Of a stretch of DNA of 12,612 bases, positions 6,728 through 12,612 are shown piece after piece; the first letter of the stretch is position 1; every line of letters begins with the position of its first letter. A program made the position numbers and the translations under genes. Below the pieces are notes generated by a model. That model searched no databases. It had not been told where the DNA came from and saw only the letters and a program-made list of their open reading frames with translations. Origin of the DNA: an uncultured Porphyromonadaceae bacterium (GTDB lineage: Bacteria > Bacteroidota > Bacteroidia > Bacteroidales > Muribaculaceae); assembly GCA_900552325.1 (NCBI GenBank), contig URZG01000038.1, positions 1-12,612 of the forward strand, written 5' to 3'.

Positions 6728-9010
6728 TTATTCTGTTACGGTGAATTCCACAGGTGTGCCGCTGATGGCGTCGGGGGCAACCCAGAGGTTGAAGGTGCCG
6801 GGCTCTACGGCGATCTTGTTGTCGGCGGTGTAGAACGCCAGGGCGGAGGCGGGGAGGGTGAAAGTCACATTCTTTGTCTCGCCGGGAGCGAGGGTGATTT
6901 TCTCGAACCCTTTGAGCTCACGCACGGGCCGTGCGCGGGAGCCTACGAGGTCGCGCACATAGAGCTGCACGGCTTCGGCTCCTTCGCGTGAGCCCGTATT
7001 TGTAACGGGGCAGGTCACTGTAATATTGCCGTCCCTGGTCATCGAAGTGGCTGACAGCACGGGGGTGCCGTAGGTGAACGTGGTATAGCTCAGCCCGTAG
7101 CCGAAGGGGAAGGCGGGAGCGTCGCCGGCGTCGATGTAATAGGAATCGCAGCCGGTTGAAGTCTGGCCGGCCTCGAGGGGGATGTCGGCGATGAGCATCT
7201 CGTTCTGGGTGTTGTGGGGTCGCCCGGTGTTCTTCCGGTTATAGTAGTTGGGTTCCTGTCCGACCATTTTGGAGAAGGTCACGGGGAGCTTGCCCGAGGG
7301 GTTGACCTTGCCCGAGAGGAGGTTGGCGATGGCGGGGCCTCCCATCGTGCCGGGATGGAAGTTGAAGAGTGTGGCGTCGGTGAGTGCCACCTGGTCGGCG
7401 ATGGTGAGGGGGCGTCCGGCCATCACTACGGTGACAACGGGTTTGCCGGTCTCCTTGAGGGCTGTCAGGAGCTCGTTCTGTGCGCCGGGGAGCGAAATGT
7501 CGGCGCGCGAGTGGGCCTCGCCCGAGAGCACGGCCTCCTCGCCCACGAAGCAGATCACCACATCGGCGTCGGCGGCTGCGGCCTTGGCACGGGCTATCCC
7601 CTCGGCGGAGTTGTCGCGCGAGTAGGCAAGTCCCGGCTCATATACCACGTTGTCGGCGCCGTATATCTCGCGCAGGGAGGTCAGCGGCGTTACGGTGCGG
7701 CCTTTCTCCATATCGAAGCACCATGTGCCGTTCTGATCGTGGGCGGCGTCGGCCATAGGGCCGGTGACGAGTATGCGGCCCGGTTTCTCAGCCAGCGGGA
7801 GCACGCCGTTGTTCTTCAGGAGCACTGCCGACTCCTCGGCGGCGCGGCGCGCGGCGTCGAGATTGGCCTCGGTGAAGAAGCGGCTGGCGGTCTTGAGGTC
7901 GACGTATGGATTCTCGAAGAGACCCAGACGGAATTTCAGGCGCAGGGCGTTGCGTACCAGGGCGTCAAGCTGTTCCATCGGCAGTTTGCCGCTCTCCACA
8001 AGCTCCTTGAGGTGATTGTCGTAGAGATGGTTCTCCATATCCATGTCAATTCCGGCCATAGCTCCCTGGAGTGCGGCGGTAGGGCGGTCTGCTGAGTATC
8101 CGTGGTTGAGCATCTGCTCCATGGAGCCCCAGTCGGAGACCATCATGCCGTCCCAGCCCCAGTCGTTGCGGAGGATGTCGGTGAGCAGCCGCCGGTTGGC
8201 CGAAGAGGGGATGCCGTCGATGTCGTTGAATGAGCACATGAAGGTGGCGGCTCCGGCATCGGCTCCTGCCCTGAAGGGCGGGAGCACCACGTCGTAGAGG
8301 AGTCCGTCGGGAATCCAGGTGGTGTTGTAGTCGCGTCCCCCTTCGGCAAATCCGTAGCCGGCGAAATGCTTGACACAGGCCGCCATGGTGGCGGGGTCGG
8401 TGAGGTCATCGCCCTGATAGCCTTCCACAGCTGCCACACCCATCACTGCGGTGAGGTAGGGATCCTCGCCATAGCCTTCGGCGATACGGCCCCAGCGGGC
8501 GTCGCGGGCAATATCGACCATCGGCGAGAAGGTCCAGCGTACTCCCACCGACGAGGCTTCGTCGGCCGACACTTTGGAGCCTTCACGCACTACGGCCGGA
8601 TTCCAGCTCGCAGCCTGACCCAGAGGGATGGGGAATATGGTCTTGAAGCCGTGGATCACGTCGCGGGCGAAGACCAGAGGAATTCCCAGACGGGAATTTT
8701 CAACGGCCTCGCGCTGCAGGCGGTTCACTGTCTCGGGATCCACTTCATTGAGGAGCGAGCCTACCATACCGGCGCGTATCTGACCGGCGCGGTCGTCGTT
8801 ATAGCCGGTGCCGGTGTACTGCACCAGCTGTCCGATTTTCTCCTCGAGCGTCATCAGTTTCAGGAGTGAGTCCACCCGCTGTTCCAGAGGGAGCCCTATT
8901 GTGGCGGCGGCCACGGATTTCTTGCCGCCTTTCGCGGTTTTCTTTTTAGGAGCGGCCGCGGCGCTGAAGGTCAGTGCCGCGGTCAGTCCGAGTGCTATTA
9001 TCTTGTTCAT
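6728..9010 (-). CDS. GH3 beta-glucosidase, exported
   Basis: 760 residues from the ATG at 9010, chosen because it opens a good signal peptide (MNKIIALGLTAALTFSAAAA); an in-frame ATG at 9034 would place eight polar residues in front of it. The mature N-terminus is unusually basic (PKKKTAKGGKK). GH3 landmarks, numbered from this start: LEEKIGQLVQ (56-65), IPLVFARDVIHGF (110-122), GRIAEGYGEDP (174-184), KHFAGYG (214-220), and the nucleophile motif MMVSDWGS with Asp293. The C-terminal alpha/beta domain has LSGEAHSRADISLPGAQ, where the conserved Glu region supplies the acid/base in related enzymes, and a fibronectin-III-like end (RPVRELKGFEKITLAPGETK). There is no sorting tail and no lipobox, so a periplasmic location is likely. 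In this locus it would hydrolyse beta-gluco-oligosaccharides imported by the SusC/D pair to glucose. Confidence 0.95.
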   Translation of the reverse strand: MNKIIALGLTAALTFSAAAAPKKKTAKGGKKSVAAATIGLPLEQRVDSLLKLMTLEEKIGQLVQYTGTGYNDDRAGQIRAGMVGSLLNEVDPETVNRLQREAVENSRLGIPLVFARDVIHGFKTIFPIPLGQAASWNPAVVREGSKVSADEASSVGVRWTFSPMVDIARDARWGRIAEGYGEDPYLTAVMGVAAVEGYQGDDLTDPATMAACVKHFAGYGFAEGGRDYNTTWIPDGLLYDVVLPPFRAGADAGAATFMCSFNDIDGIPSSANRRLLTDILRNDWGWDGMMVSDWGSMEQMLNHGYSADRPTAALQGAMAGIDMDMENHLYDNHLKELVESGKLPMEQLDALVRNALRLKFRLGLFENPYVDLKTASRFFTEANLDAARRAAEESAVLLKNNGVLPLAEKPGRILVTGPMADAAHDQNGTWCFDMEKGRTVTPLTSLREIYGADNVVYEPGLAYSRDNSAEGIARAKAAAADADVVICFVGEEAVLSGEAHSRADISLPGAQNELLTALKETGKPVVTVVMAGRPLTIADQVALTDATLFNFHPGTMGGPAIANLLSGKVNPSGKLPVTFSKMVGQEPNYYNRKNTGRPHNTQNEMLIADIPLEAGQTSTGCDSYYIDAGDAPAFPFGYGLSYTTFTYGTPVLSATSMTRDGNITVTCPVTNTGSREGAEAVQLYVRDLVGSRARPVRELKGFEKITLAPGETKNVTFTLPASALAFYTADNKIAVEPGTFNLWVAPDAISGTPVEFTVTE

Positions 9011-9069
9011 ATCGGAAACCTCGGGGTTTATCAAACAGTTTTATCAGGGAGTTAACGATCAGGTATGGA

Positions 9070-9125
9070 TCAGAGAATCACTTTCTCCACCTTGTTGCCC
9101 TGACGACGGATGAAGAGGCCGCTGC
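9070..9125 (-). other. Apparent one-base deletion breaking the C-terminal tail of the GH16 protein
   Basis: After ENPA (codon at 9125-9123) the annotated frame continues AASSSVVRATRWRK and stops at 9078. Adding one base at 9121-9122 (GC read as GGC) instead gives NPAGGLFIRRQGNK followed by VEKVIL and a TGA at 9070-9072. That restored tail matches the intact tail of the neighbouring paralogue (NPEGGLFIKVQGNK...TKVVL) nearly residue for residue, and at the DNA level AAT CCC GCA G-C GGC CTC TTC ATC lines up with AAC CCC GAA GGC GGC CTC TTC ATC. The frameshift is either a real recent mutation or a sequencing/assembly error. Confidence 0.85.
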
Positions 9126-10874
9126 GGGATTCTCCACGCGCACACCCTGAAGATTGTAATATTCCACGGGGGCATCGGCATCTGTATCGGCGCCCACGTT
9201 TTCTATGGCTGTGGGAGCCGGAGTGTAGAGAAACACATTGTGGAGAGCGATGTTACGGCCTGCCACACCTCCGCCCAGCGGCACGAAGAAGTTGCCGTTG
9301 AGCTGCGAAGGGATGCGGAAGTCAGGATAAAGCCCCTGAAGTTCCCCGAGAGTTATGTCAAGCGCCTGCCATTCTTTTGTTATAGGCGATGTGGATGCCT
9401 GGCGAAGGGTTTCGCCGGCATCGGAGAGAGTCTCCGAGCCCACGCAGAAGCGGGCCGAGGTGCGGGTGTCACCGTCGCGGTTGTCGTGCCAGAGCGAAAA
9501 TCCCAGTGAGGCGGGTGCCTCGCCGGTGGTGGCGTAGGCGGCATGGAAACGGCTCCTGTCGGAAAACGACGCGCTGACAGGCTCGTTGAGGAACCAGCCT
9601 GCACCCGACCAGCCCAGGGAGTTGCTAACGGTCAGCGAAATATAGGAATTGTCGTTGGCCGAGGCATCCCAGCCGGGGGCTGCCATCATGTTTGAGCCTT
9701 CAGAGAAGGTGCCTTCCCAGATATTGAGCGCGCAGTTGTCAGTTCCGGCGCGTACATCGACTACGGTGTTGCCTGCCGCGCGCAGATTGGCGATGGAGTT
9801 ATCCGACATGGATACGGCATAGTAGGTGCCGGGGCCGTGCAGGTCGGAAAAACTTTTTACGAACCCCTCGGTTATGTCGGTGACGGGCGGGGTAGGCGGG
9901 TTGACGGGACCGGTGCCGGGCTTGTCGCCTTCGGTGGCGGCGAAGAAATTCTCGTTATCGGCGCCCTTCTGGTATATCTTCACGTAGTTGACATACATCG
10001 AGGCCTCGTTGCCGTTTTCGTTGTTTAGCGCGGTGATACCGTTCGCATCCCATATACCCGGGAAATTGCCGCCGACGGCGAGGTTGAAAATTATGAAGTT
10101 GTCTTTGTGGAAATAGTTGCCGGCGCAGGTTTCGTCGGACATATCCACGCGCGAGATGTCGATGCGGTAGTAGGGCTCCTGGTCGGGATATTTGTCGAGA
10201 TCCACATACATCGAGATGAAGTTCTCGTCCCAGATGCAGGTGTAGAGGTGGAACTGGCCGTCCTGGAGGCTGTATTCGTGGGTCTTGTCCTTGGCGTACT
10301 GGTAGTGTTTGTCCCATTTCGGACCCCAGTGTGCCGCACCGTTGTAGAAGCGGTCGGAGACACCGTTTTTGATGCCGTTGGAGTGTCCCATTTCCAGAAT
10401 GTCGGTCTCGCCACAGGAGGGCCATCCAACCTGTGGGTGGTCGTTGCCCATCATCCAGAAAGCGGGCCACAGACCCTGGTAGGTTGCGGGCATCTTGATC
10501 GAAGCCTCTATCTTGCCGTGGGTGAAGAAGGTGTTGCCCAGGGAGTTGATGCGTCCGGAGGTGAAGTTCTTGCCCCGGTAGCTTTCGCGGCGGGCGGTGA
10601 GTATGAGGCAGCCGTTGCCCTGGCCGTCATCGCCGACATGTACGTTGTCGGCCTTGTCGGTGTAATATTGTAATTCGGAGTTACCGCCGCCGTCGCCGTT
10701 GACCTCTATGTTCCAGCGGAGTTCGGTGTCGAGTCTACCGTTATCGAAAAGGTCCTGCCATACCAGCTTGTATCCGTTGGTTTCGCCGGAACCGTTCTGC
10801 GGTTCGGCTGCCGACGCGGAGAGGGATACAAATGCCAGCGCGGCAGTCAGACCGGGAAGTATAAGTTTGTTCAT
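9078..10874 (-). CDS. GH16 endo-beta-glucanase (laminarinase type) fused to a glycan-binding-like module; tail frameshifted
   Basis: 598 residues with a signal peptide at 1-22 (MNKLILPGLTAALAFVSLSASA), no lipobox. Residues about 33-304 are a GH16 catalytic domain: YKLVWQDLFD at the start, WPAFWMMGN, then the active-site motif GETDILEMG with Glu156 (nucleophile), Asp158 and Glu161 (acid/base). The E-x-D-x-x-E spacing is that of laminarinases/lichenases. The domain ends with IIFNLAVGGNFPG and MYVNYVKIYQ. A Pro/Gly/Thr linker (about 318-333) joins it to a module (about 335-566) clearly homologous to the stand-alone protein encoded just upstream: shared GTYY..SMS, GNTVV, GWSGAG, YAT...APAS, ITLGEL, GNF...GGV.G.NIA. 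The tail starts PVEYYNLQGVRVENPA and then goes out of frame (see the frameshift entry). Likely role: endo-cleavage of beta-1,3-(1,4)-glucan outside the cell. The gene lies in the PUL between the binding protein and GH3 genes. Confidence 0.93.
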   Translation of the reverse strand: MNKLILPGLTAALAFVSLSASAAEPQNGSGETNGYKLVWQDLFDNGRLDTELRWNIEVNGDGGGNSELQYYTDKADNVHVGDDGQGNGCLILTARRESYRGKNFTSGRINSLGNTFFTHGKIEASIKMPATYQGLWPAFWMMGNDHPQVGWPSCGETDILEMGHSNGIKNGVSDRFYNGAAHWGPKWDKHYQYAKDKTHEYSLQDGQFHLYTCIWDENFISMYVDLDKYPDQEPYYRIDISRVDMSDETCAGNYFHKDNFIIFNLAVGGNFPGIWDANGITALNNENGNEASMYVNYVKIYQKGADNENFFAATEGDKPGTGPVNPPTPPVTDITEGFVKSFSDLHGPGTYYAVSMSDNSIANLRAAGNTVVDVRAGTDNCALNIWEGTFSEGSNMMAAPGWDASANDNSYISLTVSNSLGWSGAGWFLNEPVSASFSDRSRFHAAYATTGEAPASLGFSLWHDNRDGDTRTSARFCVGSETLSDAGETLRQASTSPITKEWQALDITLGELQGLYPDFRIPSQLNGNFFVPLGGGVAGRNIALHNVFLYTPAPTAIENVGADTDADAPVEYYNLQGVRVENPAAASSSVVRATRWRK

Positions 10875-10916
10875 TTTTGATAGAAAGGTGATAAGGATTT
10901 GTTGTTTTCTTAGTGA

Positions 10917-10942
10917 GGCAGGTCGTCGCTAAACGGCCTGCC
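10917..10942. repeat. Short stem-loop upstream of the GH16 gene
   Basis: GGCAGGTC (10917-10924) pairs with GGCCTGCC (10935-10942), 8 bp including one G-T pair, with a 10-nt loop. It is the second of two hairpins between the binding-protein gene and the GH16 gene, 43 nt ahead of the GH16 start, and may belong to the leader of the processed transcript. Confidence 0.4.
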
Positions 10943-10948
10943 CCATGA

Positions 10949-10987
10949 GGGGGTGTGACGCCCGCAAAGGAGAAGCGTCACACCCTC
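10949..10987 (-). terminator. GC-rich intercistronic hairpin, possible attenuating terminator
   Basis: GGGTGTGACGC (10951-10961) pairs exactly with GCGTCACACCC (10975-10985), extended two pairs outward (one G-T), around a 13-nt loop. It lies 24 nt after the stop codon of the binding-protein gene and ahead of GH16, inside the presumed operon. On the minus strand there is no T-run after it, so partial termination or mRNA 3'-end stabilisation is more likely than a full stop. It could make the binding protein more abundant than the enzymes encoded further on. Confidence 0.55.
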
Positions 10988-11011
10988 CGTAAAGGGTTGT
11001 CAGACGGGGGA

Positions 11012-11899
11012 TCAGAGAACCACCTTGGTAGCCTTGTTGCCCTGGACCTTGATGAAGAGGCCGCCTTCGGGGTTGGCAACCTTCACGCCCTGGAGGTTGA
11101 AGTATTCAACGGGAGCGTCGGCGTTGTCAGCCTCTACACCTTCGATGGCGGAACCACCTTCGGGAGTGAAGATGAAGATATTGTCAAAAGCGATGTTTGT
11201 GCCTGATACACCGCCGGCGAGGATAGAGAGGAAATTGCCGGTGAAAGAGGTGAAGTTATAATCAAAAGCGGGATAAATCTTGGCGAGTTGGCCGAGGGTA
11301 ATCTCAACAGTCTGCCAGTCATCGGAAGTGGCTTTCCCGATCGAGGGGAAGATAGCGCCGTTGTCGTTGAAGTCGGTGCCGAGAGCTACCTTGGCGGGTT
11401 TGTTGTAATCATCCTTGTCAAGGAGTATGAGAGCCACTGAGGCGGGCGCTGTAGCGTTGGTGGCGTAGCATACATGAAGGATGGAGTTTTCGTTAAGGGC
11501 CATGGGAACAGCTGCGGCAGCATCGTTCTTGACATTGTATCCTGCGCCTGACCAACCTACGTTACCAACGGTAAGCGAGAGGTAATCGAAGTCCATATTC
11601 TCTTCCCCGTCATAGCCGGGAGCAGGTGTCGTGGGAGTACCGGCAATGAAAGTTCCGTCCCAGATGTAGAGGTTCTGGGTTCCGGTCTGGTCGTCAGAAT
11701 TCTGGCCCATGAACACTACGGTGTTGCCGGCTTTTGTAAGCTGCTCTACGGAGTATTCGCTCATGGAGAGGTTGTAATATGTGCCTTTTCCGTTCTTCGC
11801 GGCGAAAGATTTTACGGTGCCGTCTTCTACGTTAAAGTCAGCTGCGGAGGCTCCAAGGGCAACGAGAGCCATACCGGCGATAAGAGTAAACTTTTTCAT
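11012..11899 (-). CDS. Stand-alone secreted glycan-binding-type protein of the PUL, with C-terminal sorting-like tail
   Basis: 295 residues. Signal peptide 1-20 (MKKFTLIAGMALVALGASAA) with no cysteine at the cleavage site, so it is not a lipoprotein. Residues about 27-246 form one beta-rich module that is clearly homologous to the C-terminal half of the GH16 enzyme encoded next: GTYYNLSMS (39-47), GNTVV (58-62), LYIWDGTF (77-84), GWSGAG (115-120), YAT...APAS (145-154), ITLGQL..IYPAF (200-212), GNFLSILAGGVSGTNIAFDN (221-240). Residues 263-295 are an intact tail (VEYFNLQGVKVANP, then GGLFIKVQGNKATKVVL). Its place directly after susD is where PULs usually encode a surface glycan-binding protein, and the fusion of the same module to a glucanase supports a beta-glucan-binding role. 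No binding residue can be named and I do not recognise a numbered carbohydrate-binding family. Confidence 0.85.
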   Translation of the reverse strand: MKKFTLIAGMALVALGASAADFNVEDGTVKSFAAKNGKGTYYNLSMSEYSVEQLTKAGNTVVFMGQNSDDQTGTQNLYIWDGTFIAGTPTTPAPGYDGEENMDFDYLSLTVGNVGWSGAGYNVKNDAAAAVPMALNENSILHVCYATNATAPASVALILLDKDDYNKPAKVALGTDFNDNGAIFPSIGKATSDDWQTVEITLGQLAKIYPAFDYNFTSFTGNFLSILAGGVSGTNIAFDNIFIFTPEGGSAIEGVEADNADAPVEYFNLQGVKVANPEGGLFIKVQGNKATKVVL

Positions 11900-12103
11900 G
11901 ATTTGAAGTAAGTTTAAGTTAAGTTATTAATTGGGTTAGTTGTTAAGTTGTCTTTTTTGGGGGGAGAGTGTGTGGGGCCGTCTTTCTGTAGGGACGCTTC
12001 GTGGAGCGTCCGGAATCCGGATGGTAACCAGACTTGTGCCGGGTTGTTGGGGGCGGACGCTCCGCGGATCGTCCCTACGGGGTGACGGGTCGGGATAGCG
12101 GGA
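11900..12103. other. Intercistronic gap between susD and the binding-protein gene
   Basis: These 204 bp contain the REPIN-like copy 3 (11988-12078), then, nearer the binding-protein gene, a G-rich stretch (about 11960-11977) and an AT-rich leader with repeated GTTAAGTT-like words (11912-11950). No coding region and no clear Bacteroides promoter were found, so the downstream genes may be read from the susC/D promoter outside the window or from a promoter I could not recognise. Confidence 0.6.
11988..12078. repeat. REPIN-like inverted-repeat element, copy 3
   Basis: The arms at 11988-12012 and 12054-12078 are 25-bp reverse complements with three mismatches, separated by a 41-bp spacer unlike those of copies 1 and 2. 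The left arm has GGACGCTTCGTGG and the right arm CCGCGGATCGTCC, so this is the most decayed copy. It begins 25 bp after the susD stop codon and sits inside the presumed PUL operon. Confidence 0.85.
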
Positions 12104-12612
12104 TCAATAGCCGGGGTTCTGCTCCATGGGGTTGAGGCGCAGTTCCTCGAAGGGGATCGGCATCAGCTCGCATTTGCCTTTGATGAAAGAACCCATCTCG
12201 GCGCGGGCTTCGGCGCTTTCCGAGCGTCCGTAGGAGCCGTTGTCTTTGTCGAGCACATCATAGGCGATGCCCCAGCGCACGAGGTCGAACCAGCGGTGGC
12301 CTTCCATGGCCAGCTCCACGCGGCGCTCGTGGCGCAGTGCGGCGCGGAGGCCGTCGGTGTTGTCGGCGTATGAGCCGTAGGGGAAGGCGGGGAGGGCGGT
12401 GGAGGGATCTGCGGCGTTGGCGCGGGCGCGGCCACGGACTTCCTCAAGGGCCCATTTCACTTCCGATGCGGGCTTGCCGGCCTCGAGGGCTGCCTCGGCG
12501 TAGAGGAGCAGGGCGTCGGCGGCGCGCATCAGTATATAGTTCTTGGGCGAACGTGATGCGTGAGTGAGCTTAACGTAGAAACCGGAGTCGTAATCGTAGT
12601 ATGTGTTCTTAA
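12104..12612 (-). CDS. SusD/RagB-family outer-membrane glycan-binding protein, C-terminal part (cut by window edge)
   Basis: 168 codons are visible, open to the right edge; the N-terminus, including the expected lipoprotein signal, lies outside. The sequence is diagnostic for the SusD C-terminal domain: YILMRAADALLLYAEAALEAG, the LEEVRGRAR helix, LRAALRHERRVELAMEGHRWFDLVRWG, and the closing LMPIPFEELRLNPMEQNPGY. SusD proteins sit on the cell surface, cap the SusC TonB-dependent transporter and hold the polysaccharide for import. The susC gene is expected immediately upstream, beyond 12612. The genes downstream (binding protein, GH16, GH3, GH128-like) indicate that the ligand is a beta-1,3-glucan. 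Confidence 0.95.
   Translation of the reverse strand, partial: KNTYYDYDSGFYVKLTHASRSPKNYILMRAADALLLYAEAALEAGKPASEVKWALEEVRGRARANAADPSTALPAFPYGSYADNTDGLRAALRHERRVELAMEGHRWFDLVRWGIAYDVLDKDNGSYGRSESAEARAEMGSFIKGKCELMPIPFEELRLNPMEQNPGY

Noticed and set aside
7214..8095. Open frame of 293 codons on the plus strand inside the GH3 gene
   Set aside because: It lies opposite a gene with all GH3 motifs. Long antisense frames are expected in GC-rich coding DNA, and its translation is low-complexity Gly/Val/Ala/Glu-rich with no signal peptide or known domain.

Overview
The window looks like chromosome of a GC-rich member of the Bacteroidales, most likely Muribaculaceae or a close relative. The evidence is a SusD-family protein ending in the typical NPGY, a Bacteroides-type promoter (TTTG, 20 bp, TAnnTTTG), starts without Shine-Dalgarno sequences, and several secreted proteins ending in a 'YNLQG-V...GIYI...K.VV' tail. 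Species cannot be fixed from the window. Almost all genes lie on the minus strand; only one small outer-membrane protein gene is on the plus strand.

Right half (5211-12612, minus strand, transcribed right to left): a polysaccharide utilization locus (PUL) whose gene content points to beta-1,3-glucan such as laminarin, yeast/fungal cell-wall glucan or curdlan-like glucan. In order of transcription: the C-terminal part of a SusD-like glycan-binding protein (its TonB-dependent SusC partner should lie beyond the right edge), a stand-alone secreted glycan-binding-type protein, a GH16 endo-glucanase whose C-terminal half is a copy of that stand-alone protein, a GH3 beta-glucosidase, and a GH128-like glycosidase with a beta-sandwich domain. 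SusD and the binding protein would hold the glucan at the surface, GH16 and the GH128-like enzyme would cut it into oligosaccharides, and the GH3 enzyme would release glucose in the periplasm. None of the three complete surface/secreted proteins has a lipoprotein box; they carry (or carried) a C-terminal sorting-like tail. In the GH16 gene this tail is broken by what looks like a one-base deletion.

Left half: a SIMPL-domain membrane-anchored protein (4141-4842, minus), a small outer-membrane beta-barrel protein (3478-4008, plus), a 661-residue secreted multi-module beta-sandwich protein with the same kind of tail (1185-3170, minus) behind a good Bacteroides promoter, and the N-terminal 338 residues of a subtilisin-family (S8) serine protease running off the left edge.

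Non-coding content is notable. Three copies of an approximately 78-91 bp inverted-repeat element (REPIN-like; arms built on GGACGCTCC/GGAGCGTCC) sit in three separate intergenic gaps, including inside the PUL between susD and the binding-protein gene. The 368-bp gap 4843-5210 holds, besides one of these, a perfect 24-bp hairpin and two more stem-loops. Two GC-rich hairpins at 1111-1153 and 10949-10987 look like transcription terminators or attenuators.
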